51,572 nucleotides of DNA from Bacteroidales bacterium UBA6192 (GTDB taxonomy: Bacteria; Bacteroidota; Bacteroidia; Bacteroidales; F082). Below are positions 41,419 through 49,588 of this stretch, piece by piece (within the stretch, counting starts at the first letter, position 1; every line of letters starts with the position of its first letter). The notes below the pieces were generated by a model. It was not told the origin of the DNA. It ran no database searches and saw only the letters and a list, made by a program, of their open reading frames with translations. Where the stretch lies: the NCBI GenBank assembly GCA_002422725.1, contig DITE01000118.1, forward strand, positions 1 through 51,572, in the 5' to 3' direction. The translations under genes and the position numbers were made by a program.

Positions 41419-43626
41419 TTACCTGATCGTAAAGGCTTGCTCCCGGTTCAGTTTTATATCAGCCAGGTCTTCAAATCGTTTGAGGAACTGTTTGTGTGAT
41501 TTCTGATCCAGAACATTTCCGTCGATAATCGTTTGTTTGCGTGTTATGACAATCACCGAATTTCTTTGACAGACACCAGCACTGATGAGCTCGTCTTTAA
41601 ATAGTTTGAGATATTTCCTGTCAACACCCTGATCCTGATGCCTGATATCCTCTTCGATCGTCACTTGCATTTCATACTCTTCCGGGTGGCGGTCCATGAT
41701 TACCATGCTCCGCGGGTGACTTGGTACATTTCTATCCAGTCTTCTGGCCTCCATTTCGTGACGTCTGGCCTCCATTTCGTGACGTCGTTCCTCCATTTCT
41801 TGGCGTTTTCCTTCAGCTTCTCTTCTTAACGCTTCCCTCTCAGCTCCATTTTTCATCCGCGATGCATCCGCTTCGAGTCGCTGGAGTTCACGCTCCATTT
41901 CAATCAGTTTTCGGTATTCAGCAGCTTCTTTCCTATGAATAGGATCATCATGGCCGGGAAAAGAATAGAAAGTTTTATCATCAAGATATATCCCCTTTTC
42001 TATCCCTGCCTTTATCATGTACATCATGGTATCAAGGCCTTTTTCAGTTATTGTGAAGATATTTCCTGCCGAATCGGGGTTAAACAGCTGCGATTCCCGT
42101 AGCTTGGACTCCAAGTCTTTCCACATCAATGTCAGGGAATCAGCAAAGTGGTCAGGATATTCGAAAAGCGTAATTGGTTTTCCTTCGACAGGGATAAAAA
42201 TGAAATTGTCGTCACCGGACTTGTTAACCATGATTTTTTTTACTTTTACCTTCGTTGTGTCCTCTGGTTTCTGGTGCCATTCCAACTCATTTGTTTCGAT
42301 GACCATTGTTTTGAATTTCGGATGACCATTTTTCAAAATGACTCTTTTCATTTCAGCTGTGTCCTTTTCAATAATCACGAAATCCTCCCTATCAAGCTTA
42401 TCAGCAGGCACTTCCTTTCCGTCAATAATGGCCTTTTTGATCCTGCCATCCTCCATTTCAATATAGACTTCCTTTTTCTTTTTAAGGGTATCCTGCGCAG
42501 CATCGGCAGTGAAAACATCCGTTAATTCCTGATTGATGAAGGATGTTTCCTGTGAATTCACCGTTAGCAAGTCGGTGTTTTGATCTGTTGAACCGGCCTT
42601 TGAACCGGTTGCAGAAATAATCAATACAGCGATAATAGCCATCAGGCTTACGACCATTTTCTCCATATTGGATGGCTTTAGCCTTGGGTTGTTGAATAAT
42701 CGTTCGATTCTTTTCATGGTATTAAATTTATTAAAGTATAAAATAGCTGAATTTTCGATTGTTTGTGGCGGAATTTCTGACAGGCTTACCAGTGCTTTTG
42801 CAAGGGAAATTCCTTTTCCGGTGATCCCTAAAGCCATATCGTCACAGATATTCTCGCGTTCCTGCCTGATAACAGACGACATCCACCAGACAAATGGATT
42901 GAAAAAGAGCAGGACTTCCACGATCGACTGCAATAAGTTAACAAGAAAGTCTGAACGACGTATGTGTGCAAGTTCATGTGCCAGTATCATCTCTATCTGA
43001 TCATAGGGAATCCTGGCTAATAAACCGGCAGGAAGCAGGATAACCGGCTTAAAATAGCCGATTACCATCGGAACGTCAATTCTAAGAGATTCAAATACAA
43101 GTACTTTACGCGATATTTTCATGCTGGTTGCCAATTTTCCGGCAAGTACTGCATACTTGTTTTCTATTGGCTGAATATACCTTGTTTTTAGCCGGTAAGC
43201 AATCAAATAGCCCCCGCTAAGCCTGACGAGCATAAACATCATGCCGGCAAACCAGAACCATACAACATATGGACTGATCATGGAAATCAGCATTTCAAGT
43301 CGCTGAATCCATCCGCTGAACCCAAATCCAACATCTGCCAACACAAACACCACATCGAGCAGGTCATCATTTTGTGTTGGTAGCTGCTCTACCGCAACAA
43401 CCGCCGGCTGACTCAACGCTTTAAAGATTGCAATTAGAGGCAATAAGGCTGTCAGCAACAGACCACTTGAAGCCAAATAATAGCGACTCAGCGCAGATGA
43501 TTGTTTCATCAGCCGAAGTAACAGAAAAAGGATTGCTGCAATGGCAGCAGCCTGCCAAAGTGAATGAACCAACGACAAACCGATACTGTCCATCATGTTT
43601 TGGGACAAATTGAACCAATTGCTCAT
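41419..43626 (-). CDS. BlaR1/MecR1-like membrane peptidase (family M56) with long charged C-terminal region
   Basis: A 735-residue integral membrane zinc peptidase that, in characterised relatives, relays an outside signal by cleaving or freeing the BlaI-type repressor. Helices lie at about residues 12-36, 54-70, 118-142, and 328-343; the catalytic HELAH is at 217-221, with the third zinc ligand probably Glu in RQERENICDD (about 257-260). Unlike BlaR1, there is no penicillin-binding SxxK domain. Instead, about 390 residues follow the last helix, including YIEMEDGRIKKAIIDGKEV and a very charged coiled-coil-like region (about 572-655) with 7-residue repeats of EMEARRH. Its ATG overlaps the blaI-type stop (ATGA), so translation is coupled. 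The signal sensed is unknown. Confidence 0.9.
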   Translation of the reverse strand: MSNWFNLSQNMMDSIGLSLVHSLWQAAAIAAILFLLLRLMKQSSALSRYYLASSGLLLTALLPLIAIFKALSQPAVVAVEQLPTQNDDLLDVVFVLADVGFGFSGWIQRLEMLISMISPYVVWFWFAGMMFMLVRLSGGYLIAYRLKTRYIQPIENKYAVLAGKLATSMKISRKVLVFESLRIDVPMVIGYFKPVILLPAGLLARIPYDQIEMILAHELAHIRRSDFLVNLLQSIVEVLLFFNPFVWWMSSVIRQERENICDDMALGITGKGISLAKALVSLSEIPPQTIENSAILYFNKFNTMKRIERLFNNPRLKPSNMEKMVVSLMAIIAVLIISATGSKAGSTDQNTDLLTVNSQETSFINQELTDVFTADAAQDTLKKKKEVYIEMEDGRIKKAIIDGKEVPADKLDREDFVIIEKDTAEMKRVILKNGHPKFKTMVIETNELEWHQKPEDTTKVKVKKIMVNKSGDDNFIFIPVEGKPITLFEYPDHFADSLTLMWKDLESKLRESQLFNPDSAGNIFTITEKGLDTMMYMIKAGIEKGIYLDDKTFYSFPGHDDPIHRKEAAEYRKLIEMERELQRLEADASRMKNGAEREALRREAEGKRQEMEERRHEMEARRHEMEARRLDRNVPSHPRSMVIMDRHPEEYEMQVTIEEDIRHQDQGVDRKYLKLFKDELISAGVCQRNSVIVITRKQTIIDGNVLDQKSHKQFLKRFEDLADIKLNREQAFTIR
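41744..41806. repeat. 21-bp tandem repeat in the M56 gene (three units)
   Basis: Units 41744-41764 and 41765-41785 are identical, and 41786-41806 is a degenerate third. Each encodes seven residues (EMEARRH twice, EMEERRH), inside the charged C-terminal region. Slippage would change the length in steps of one heptad. Confidence 0.85.
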
Positions 43627-44006
43627 GACTCACCCCCTTCCAGCTTGGCTATCAATACTTTAATCTCTTCAAGCTCGCGTTTGCCAGGTTTTTTATTGCC
43701 CAGAACCTGCATGACTAATTTTTTGGCAGAACCGCCAAAAGCAGCTTCAAGAAATTGGTCAACGAGTTGTTGCTGAGTTTCTTCCTGTTTCAGTACAGCC
43801 TGATAAATATGGGTTCGTTCGCTTTTGTCAACAACAAGAATGCCTTTGGAGGCCATGATCTGCATCAGTTTGAGGGTTGTGGTATAACCAATCTCCCTTT
43901 TTGCACTGAGTGCCTCATTGATTTGCCGCACCGTCGAAGGGCCGAACTCCCAGATATGTTGTAGAATTTCAAGTTCCGAATCGGTCGGTTTTATGGAATC
44001 GTTCAT
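43623..44006 (-). CDS. BlaI/MecI/CopY-family transcriptional repressor
   Basis: A 127-residue winged-helix repressor. The DNA-binding domain (about 1-80) has PTDSELEILQHIWEFGPSTVRQINEALSAKREIGYTTTLKLMQIMASKGILVVDKSERTHIYQAVL, a strong family match, and a short C-terminal dimerisation helix (about 84-127). It is the first gene of the operon; its stop overlaps the M56 start by four bases. Two palindromes, at 44010-44027 and 44066-44083, are its probable operators and include the promoter between them, so the operon is predicted to be autorepressed. No beta-lactamase is seen in the window. Confidence 0.95.
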   Translation of the reverse strand: MNDSIKPTDSELEILQHIWEFGPSTVRQINEALSAKREIGYTTTLKLMQIMASKGILVVDKSERTHIYQAVLKQEETQQQLVDQFLEAAFGGSAKKLVMQVLGNKKPGKRELEEIKVLIAKLEGGES

Positions 44007-44009
44007 AAA

Positions 44010-44027
44010 CTACGAATATTTTCGTAG
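44010..44027. promoter_or_regulatory. Operator palindrome O1 of the BlaI-type repressor
   Basis: CTACGAA-N4-TTCGTAG is a perfect 18-bp palindrome, touching the -7 box and ending three bases before the repressor ATG. The shape fits the spaced half-sites bound by BlaI dimers. Confidence 0.8.
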
Positions 44028-44058
44028 CAAAAGTATACTATGTCTTTACTCTTGTCAA
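44028..44058 (-). promoter_or_regulatory. Promoter of the BlaI/M56 operon
   Basis: On the minus strand TTG (44056-44058) is followed after 20 bases by TACTTTTG (44028-44035), a textbook Bacteroidota -33/-7 pair. It is enclosed by the operators O1 and O2. Confidence 0.8.
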
Positions 44059-44065
44059 GTAAAAA

Positions 44066-44083
44066 CTACGAAACTTTTCGTAA
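44066..44083. promoter_or_regulatory. Operator palindrome O2 of the BlaI-type repressor
   Basis: CTACGAA-N4-TTCGTAA repeats O1 with one arm base changed and the same 4-base spacer. Centre-to-centre distance to O1 is 56 bases; it lies seven bases upstream of the -33 element. Confidence 0.8.
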
Positions 44084-44352
44084 TAAATGTTAAATAAAGT
44101 TTATTAAATTGATATTTAGGTTGATAAGCGATGTAAAAGCATGATATTAGTCCCAAATATTAAAGGCAGGATGGTTTTTTAACATGCAAATCAAGCTGTG
44201 AATAGCTTCACATATAGTGTAAATAACCATTTCTTTAACGGTGGTCACTTAGTAATTAGAACCATACTAAGACATGTCTACATCAAACCAATCTTCTCCA
44301 ATATGTCCGAAAAGTCAGGATAGCTGGCAAATGAGACAGTTAGTCCATAAAC

Positions 44353-45945
44353 TCAGCGCACCACCAACCTCCCGCTCTGCCAACTTCTTCCATTCCACAG
44401 CCTTACGACATACAAACCTGCTGGAAGTTGAGCGGTTTCTATTTTATGGAAGTTGCTCACGGGTTGTGCCTTGTAAAGCAGGCTGCCTTCGGGGCTGTAA
44501 AGCTCTATTTGCATGTCTGTTAAGGGAACATTTGCAGGTAGTTGCAGCCAGGCTTCGGTGGTGACGGGGTTGGGGAAGATGTTAATTGATTGCTGGTTTG
44601 CTACCGGATTGTGTATATGGGTGGTATCGTCAAGGGCTATTTCAAACAACCAGGCATTGTAGTTGTGGAAGGTGCCGCATTGCACATCAAATGAAGGGCT
44701 GAAATTGCTTGATGCCGCAAACACATAATTGTAATCGCTTTTTTTGAGGACTGTATGCGGGTTTTCCAGCCTTTCACTCCACTTACCCCCGTAACATTGC
44801 TGCCACAGCAATTCACCTTGACCATTCAATTTAACAACCCAGATATCCAAATCACCACTAAAGGAATGGTTGCCACTGACATCACCATCATTGGAATTTG
44901 TTGTTCCAATGACAACAAAACCGCCATCTTCTGTCTGAGTAATATAGTTTGGATTATCGCTGCGATAACCTCCCAGGCATTTCTGCCAAATAATCTCCAA
45001 TTGTTCGTCCAATCGGACTACCCAGATGTCGCTTTTCTCTTCAGGTTGGTTGCCATGAAAACCTGAAACATCTCCATCGTTAGAGTGTGTGAAGGCAATA
45101 AATGAATAACCATCATCCAGTTCAATGAATGAATAACCCAGATCGTAATGACTACCGCCATAGCAATACTGCGTAAGGATGTTGCCCTGTAGGTCAAGCT
45201 CAACGATCCACACATCGCCCCAGGCTCCGTCAGGAAAACATTCTACAAGCCCCCCGTGCCACTGCGCTGCCCCAATCATCATGATGTTACCTGCCTTGTT
45301 CACGATCATCGACATGCAATTGTCCAGGCCATCATTGCCCAGGGTCTTCTCCCACTCAAGATTGCCCAACGAATCGCATTTAGCCATCCAGCAATCGCCT
45401 ATGCCATAAAAATGGGTCACATCGCCACCACCAGTCCCTATACGGTCGATCATCACAAAACCCCCATCGGGGGTCAGTATCATGTCCCTTGCGTTATCAA
45501 ATCCTTCACAGCCATATGTTTGCTCCCATTGTATCATCCCCTGCCCATTTATCTTTACCACCCATAGGTCAGAAAAACCATTATTGCCGGACTGAACATC
45601 ACCATCTGTTGAACCTGCGATTCCAAAAATAAAGTACTCATCCTCAGATTTCTTAATCAATTTTTGTGGTGTTTCGGATGATGATCCCCCATAACATTTT
45701 TCCCAAAGCATTGTTCCAACACTATCGGTGCACACCAGCCATATATCATACGAGCCGTGATAGTTGGTAACCCCTTCTCCCGAAAACACTTCAAGGCCAA
45801 ATAAATACCCATCGCCAATAGATACAACTCCAAAAGTAAAAACGTTTTCATTGTTGCCATAACACTGTTGCCATTTGATTTCAGCGATTTGGGCATAGGT
45901 GTCTATGGTTAAAAAAAATAAAAAAGCAATTAAAAGATTTTTCAT
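44353..45945 (-). CDS. T9SS-secreted protein with seven WxxCYGG repeats
   Basis: A 530-residue exported protein. The signal peptide is MKNLLIAFLFFLTIDTYA. Seven repeats of about 60 residues follow, each with a variant of W-Q/E-x-C/T-YGG (IKWQQCYGNNEN, LWEKCYGGSSSE, IQWEQTYGCEGFD, LEWEKTLGNDGLD, YCYGGSHYD, IIWQKCLGGYRSD, LLWQQCYGGKWSE) and a conserved SDIWVVKLNGQG-type strand; this is the pattern of a beta-propeller. The last about 75 residues form a type A T9SS sorting domain (NIFPNPVTTEAWLQL ... GRLVVR). Such proteins are widespread in Bacteroidota as surface proteins without known activity. A terminator upstream (45952-45992) separates it from the next T9SS gene. No terminator was recognised in the 269 bases between O2 and its stop. 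Confidence 0.88.
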   Translation of the reverse strand: MKNLLIAFLFFLTIDTYAQIAEIKWQQCYGNNENVFTFGVVSIGDGYLFGLEVFSGEGVTNYHGSYDIWLVCTDSVGTMLWEKCYGGSSSETPQKLIKKSEDEYFIFGIAGSTDGDVQSGNNGFSDLWVVKINGQGMIQWEQTYGCEGFDNARDMILTPDGGFVMIDRIGTGGGDVTHFYGIGDCWMAKCDSLGNLEWEKTLGNDGLDNCMSMIVNKAGNIMMIGAAQWHGGLVECFPDGAWGDVWIVELDLQGNILTQYCYGGSHYDLGYSFIELDDGYSFIAFTHSNDGDVSGFHGNQPEEKSDIWVVRLDEQLEIIWQKCLGGYRSDNPNYITQTEDGGFVVIGTTNSNDGDVSGNHSFSGDLDIWVVKLNGQGELLWQQCYGGKWSERLENPHTVLKKSDYNYVFAASSNFSPSFDVQCGTFHNYNAWLFEIALDDTTHIHNPVANQQSINIFPNPVTTEAWLQLPANVPLTDMQIELYSPEGSLLYKAQPVSNFHKIETAQLPAGLYVVRLWNGRSWQSGRLVVR

Positions 45946-45951
45946 CGTAAA

Positions 45952-45992
45952 TAAAAACCTGAACCATTCCCTGTTTTCGGGGAATGGTTCAG
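45952..45992 (-). terminator. Intrinsic terminator between the two T9SS genes
   Basis: A 13-bp perfect stem (45959-45971 with 45980-45992) and 8-base loop, then a T run when read on the minus strand. It starts nine bases after the stop of the gene at 46002. Confidence 0.9.
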
Positions 45993-46001
45993 ATTTATGT
46001 T

Positions 46002-46934
46002 TTAGTTAATAATTAATTTACCGCTTTTGCTCTGTTTATTGGCTTTCAGGTTGTAAAAATAGGTGCCCTTTTTTACTTCCCTAATGTCCCATATCTGCTG
46101 GCCTTGCTTAACCTTCAGGGCAAAGGAAACAACATTCCTGCCCTGTGCATCGGTTATTTGAAGCACAGCTTCATTCATGTGAACGGGTAAAGTGAAATCA
46201 AAAGCTACCCAGGAGCTTGCCGGGTTGGGATACACAACCAAAACTTGTGGATCGGCTGTCTCAGTGGTGCCAACGACAAAAGGACAGTCAGAAGTGGGAC
46301 AGTAATACTCCAGTCTCACACTCCAAGGTGCTGATGATTTGACAGGGGTAAACATTTCTTCGAAAAGACCATGGTCAGATCCAATACCTTCGTAAAATGC
46401 TCCATAAGTACAACCACCATCAACTTCAAAATACTTAGTATTTATTCCATAAAAAAAAACATTTCCGGCACTAACTATATAAGTTTCACCACAGAAATCT
46501 GTATCAGGAACAATACAAAGATGGTTTACCGTATCACCTATCATAAGATCAAAATCATAAAGCAAAGTCTCTTCCATTTCAGGACATGACGTTTGTAAAT
46601 AATCCAGCTGCAAGGGAATACCAAAAACCTGACGGGCTATGGTATCTTCCCGCATAAGTGCTGCAAGAATATAAGGAGATGTAGGTTCAAATGGTGGCGA
46701 TTGATTCGTTTCCAGGTAACGTAAGTATACTCTCTTATATTCTTTCCCATCTACCAAAGTATCACCAAGGGCATAATACTCCCAACGTTTTACGGGCAAA
46801 AAATAATCTATTTCATCGTACCTGACAATCCACCGAACACTATCAACAAGCATCGGTCTGTAGGCCTGAGCAATGGCTGTAGTTGATGCAAGGAGTGCTA
46901 CCAACAACACGAGAAATGTCACTGATTTTTTCAT
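46002..46934 (-). CDS. T9SS-secreted protein of unknown function
   Basis: 310 residues from ATG 46934; an upstream in-frame ATG at 46994 would place 20 polar residues before the signal peptide and is less likely. The signal peptide is MKKSVTFLVLLVALLASTTAIA-Q. The mature part (about 25-230) is beta-rich with cysteines in CPEME, CIVPDTDFCGE and GGCTYGAFYEGIGSDHGLFEEMFTPV; such GIG/GLF blocks are common in uncharacterised Bacteroidota secreted proteins. The C-terminal about 80 residues are a type A T9SS sorting domain (VVYPNPASSWVAFDF ... GKLIIN). The substrate or partner is unknown. An intrinsic terminator follows its stop. Confidence 0.85.
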   Translation of the reverse strand: MKKSVTFLVLLVALLASTTAIAQAYRPMLVDSVRWIVRYDEIDYFLPVKRWEYYALGDTLVDGKEYKRVYLRYLETNQSPPFEPTSPYILAALMREDTIARQVFGIPLQLDYLQTSCPEMEETLLYDFDLMIGDTVNHLCIVPDTDFCGETYIVSAGNVFFYGINTKYFEVDGGCTYGAFYEGIGSDHGLFEEMFTPVKSSAPWSVRLEYYCPTSDCPFVVGTTETADPQVLVVYPNPASSWVAFDFTLPVHMNEAVLQITDAQGRNVVSFALKVKQGQQIWDIREVKKGTYFYNLKANKQSKSGKLIIN

Positions 46935-47345
46935 AAACAGGTTTTTTGAATGAATATCTGTACACTTTTTTTGCTTTCCCGGCCTTTGAGCCATCTTTTT
47001 TTTTTAAAACAACCTTTTCAGAAAGGAAATCATTGTTTTGTTTATTGAGGCTGCTAAGATAGTCAATGAAAACGCATAAGTCAATCGTTGTATGTTAAGT
47101 TTTTAACTTTTTTTTAAGAATTTAATACAGCTTACTGATTGGCTTCGGAAAGCATACATTACGGAGTAAATGCTACATGGTATAGTAACCCTACCGCACC
47201 ACCAGCCTTAAGCCTTAGCAGGCTGTTACTCCTCAGCGGGCTAATAAATGGGACAATGGCTAACAGATTTGATATAAGACACACAGGCAGAGGTCAAAAG
47301 TGTTTATTCTGCCTAAAAGTGAAAAAAAATGCATTCCGAAAGGTT
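46935..47345. other. Gene-free stretch between the T9SS gene and the SDR gene
   Basis: About 410 bases with no gene recognised apart from the alternative N-terminus at 46994. Homopolymer runs of T occur at 46987-47006 and 47109-47117. Read on the minus strand, 47190-47213 would end in GLRLVVR-stop, reminiscent of a T9SS tail, but the frame is closed just upstream. Confidence 0.4.
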
Positions 47346-48083
47346 CTACATCTGCGTCCGCGGCATTACCAGCACCTCGCTCACGTTTACCTGATCGGGC
47401 TGGGTAATGGCGTATTTGATGGCACGGGCAATGTCCTCGGCTTGCAGGGGTATCATTCCGTTGCGTTTGGCAAAGCTAGCAAGGATATCCTGATCTGTAA
47501 TGGTTTGGGTGAGTTCGGTGGCCACAGCTCCCGGCTCAATCACCGTTACCTTAATGTTGAAAGTTGGTGTAAGTTCCATCCGCATGGCCTCTGATAATGC
47601 CGTTACACCAAACTTTGTTGCATTATAAACCGCAAAACCAGGCCATACCCTTCGACCTGCCACCGAAGACACATTTACAATATGTCCCGAACCGGCATCC
47701 TTCATTCCCGGCAACACTCCGGCAACACAGTACAGCAATCCCTTGAGATTAACATCGATCATCCGATCCCATTCGTCAATTTTCAACTTATCAAGATAGG
47801 AAACCGGCATGAGGCCTGCATTGTTGATTAATATGTCGACCCTCCCCCATTTCTCATGAACCGCTTGAAAAGCTTTGGCAACCTCGTCCCTGACTGCCAG
47901 ATCCACTTTAACTACAAAAGCTTCTGATCCAATACTCTTTACCTTCTCGGCTATTTCGTTCAAGCGGTCGATACGGCGGGCCATCAGAACTAATTTTACA
48001 TTCTGTTCGGCCAGCATCAGGGCTGTTGCTTCACCAATCCCACTGGAAGCACCTGTTATTACAATTACTTTGTCTTTAAGCAT
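47346..48083 (-). CDS. Short-chain dehydrogenase/reductase (SDR), YdfG-like
   Basis: A 245-residue classical SDR that should oxidise or reduce an alcohol/carbonyl with NAD(P)(H). Cofactor motif TGASSGIG is at residues 10-17, and Arg37-Arg38 after the second strand suggest NADP preference. NNAG is at 87-90, the catalytic Ser near 139-140 (NVSS), and Tyr153 and Lys157 are in YNATK. The segment IEPGAVATEL is also typical. The sequence around ITGASSGIGEATALMLAE and the C-terminal VLVMPRTQM resemble the YdfG/serine-3-dehydrogenase-like group, but the substrate is not fixed by sequence. Monocistronic by context, divergent from the DUF456 gene with 193 bases between them. Confidence 0.93.
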   Translation of the reverse strand: MLKDKVIVITGASSGIGEATALMLAEQNVKLVLMARRIDRLNEIAEKVKSIGSEAFVVKVDLAVRDEVAKAFQAVHEKWGRVDILINNAGLMPVSYLDKLKIDEWDRMIDVNLKGLLYCVAGVLPGMKDAGSGHIVNVSSVAGRRVWPGFAVYNATKFGVTALSEAMRMELTPTFNIKVTVIEPGAVATELTQTITDQDILASFAKRNGMIPLQAEDIARAIKYAITQPDQVNVSEVLVMPRTQM

Positions 48084-48248
48084 TTAGTTTTCTGTTTAGG
48101 GGTTATTAAAACATTTCCTACGATCGATTTTTTGTAACGAAATGTAAACAATGAAAAACTGCTTCATGTTCACTGTTTCCTTTCGATTCCATGATGAAAA
48201 TTACCAACAATAATTTATATCTTCATCAATGAAAACTGAATAAAACAT

Positions 48249-48256
48249 TATTTTCG
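48249..48256 (+). promoter_or_regulatory. -7-like box (TATTTTCG) of the DUF456 gene
   Basis: One base from TAnnTTTG, located 20 bases before the ATG at 48277. Confidence 0.4.
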
Positions 48257-48276
48257 TGCCACAAACTTAATCATTC

Positions 48277-48795
48277 ATGGAGTTCCTCATCATTTTTGCT
48301 GCATTTTTACTGGCACTTGCAGGATTAGCCGGAGCAATAATTCCTGGCTTACCTGGTCCACCTTTGAGTTTCCTATCGCTTATTGTGCTCAATTTCAGCA
48401 AATATATCGATTATTCAACAAATTTTCTGGTTATCATGGCTGTAATAGCTATCGTCATCACCGTACTTGATTTTTATATTCCTATCTATGGTACCAAACG
48501 TTTTGGGGGTACAAAAGCGGGTTCACGGGGTGCTTTAATCGGACTAATTGCCGGAGTATTTGTCCTGCCATTTCTGGGAATTGTGCTTGGACCTTTTGGT
48601 TTGATTGGCATTATTGGCGGACCATTTTTGGGAGCTTATCTTGGTGAAACAATGGCAGGAACCTCTACAGGTTTTGCGTTACGATCTGCGATTGGTTCCT
48701 TTATCGGATTTGTCGCAGGCACTTTGATGAAACTGGTGTATAGTTTTCTCGTTTTTTTCTATCTTATCAAAGATTCTATACTGGCTTTATTTTAA
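48277..48795 (+). CDS. DUF456 family membrane protein
   Basis: A 172-residue very hydrophobic protein with about five membrane segments. It shows the DUF456 pattern: an opening AGLAGAIIPGLPGPPLSFLSLIVLNFSKY, the conserved YGTKRFGGTKAGSRGALIGLIAGVFVLPFLGIVLGPFGLIGIIGGPFLGAYLGE block with small residues, and a C-terminal helix KLVYSFLVFFYLIKDSI. Members are inner-membrane proteins of unknown function, with glycine-zipper-like repeats in the centre. The gene is followed after 79 bases by the next plus-strand gene. No partner nearby suggests a role. Confidence 0.9.
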   Translation: MEFLIIFAAFLLALAGLAGAIIPGLPGPPLSFLSLIVLNFSKYIDYSTNFLVIMAVIAIVITVLDFYIPIYGTKRFGGTKAGSRGALIGLIAGVFVLPFLGIVLGPFGLIGIIGGPFLGAYLGETMAGTSTGFALRSAIGSFIGFVAGTLMKLVYSFLVFFYLIKDSILALF

Positions 48796-48874
48796 AAAAA
48801 TAACTTCAGAGAATATTGGAAAATGACGTGGTTTTTTATTGTATATTTACGGCATAAGTCAAAAACTAAAAGCA

Positions 48875-49588
48875 ATGAAAACCAATGAAGTAATTGAGCG
48901 ATTTGGAGGCCTGAGCAAAGCAGAATCCCTGAGCTGTATCGAAAACGAAATTCTATTTCCCAACACCTGTGCGCTGGAGGCAAAAATTCCATTTATGGGT
49001 TATTATGGAGAGGTTGAGGCAAACACAAGGCCCCTCTACGTATATCTTAGTTTGGACGGGCAACCTTCGGTGGAGGAAATTACAAGAGCAACAATTAATG
49101 TCCGTAAGAAACTTGGACAACAACTCGATGCCGTAGCCGGCAACCTGAAAACGCACGATCAAAGCAATCCGATTATCAGACTTCGTGGCATGAATGACTA
49201 CCACCAGATTGCTCAGATTCAAGAAATGTACCTTTCAGAAGGCCTGACATTCAAGAAGCGAATTCGAAAATTTGACCAGGAAGTAGCATTTATCCACCTG
49301 AACAAATTCTTTTATCTGACAGAGGTTGCTGAAGGTCAATATGTTGATGACAGGCAGCCACATCATGGTTATTTTGCAATTCCACGTCAAATTCGTTGGG
49401 AAGAATTTAATGAGCTAAGTAAAGAGGTGAAATTCGATACCAGCTTGTTGTATTTTGACGCTACCACTGCATTTATTTACGTTAATGACGGAATAGTTGA
49501 TCTGGTGAGAATTTATAAGGAGAACCTGACTGCTGATTTGCTTGCTAAAATTTGCAGCAGATATCTTAAACTTCTAAAGGTTAAGTAG
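48875..49588 (+). CDS. Uncharacterised cytoplasmic protein
   Basis: I do not recognise a family. The product has 237 residues from ATG 48875 (the frame extends to TTG 48839, which is unlikely). There is no signal peptide or membrane segment. Residues 1-60 include IENEILFPNTCALEAKIPFMGYYGEV, and the later part has DDRQPHHGYFAIPRQIRWEEFNEL and FDATTAFIYVNDGIVDLVRIYKENL; the mixed alpha/beta content and even charge suggest a soluble globular protein. The stop codon lies directly next to that of truA on the other strand (TAGCTA, no bases between), so the two mRNAs overlap at their ends. A -7-like TATATTTA is at 48843-48850. Confidence 0.7.
   Translation: MKTNEVIERFGGLSKAESLSCIENEILFPNTCALEAKIPFMGYYGEVEANTRPLYVYLSLDGQPSVEEITRATINVRKKLGQQLDAVAGNLKTHDQSNPIIRLRGMNDYHQIAQIQEMYLSEGLTFKKRIRKFDQEVAFIHLNKFFYLTEVAEGQYVDDRQPHHGYFAIPRQIRWEEFNELSKEVKFDTSLLYFDATTAFIYVNDGIVDLVRIYKENLTADLLAKICSRYLKLLKVK

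Noticed and set aside
47190..47213. Relic of a T9SS sorting tail (GLRLVVR-stop on the minus strand)
   Set aside because: A stop codon interrupts the frame immediately upstream, and only about eight codons match, so chance is likely.
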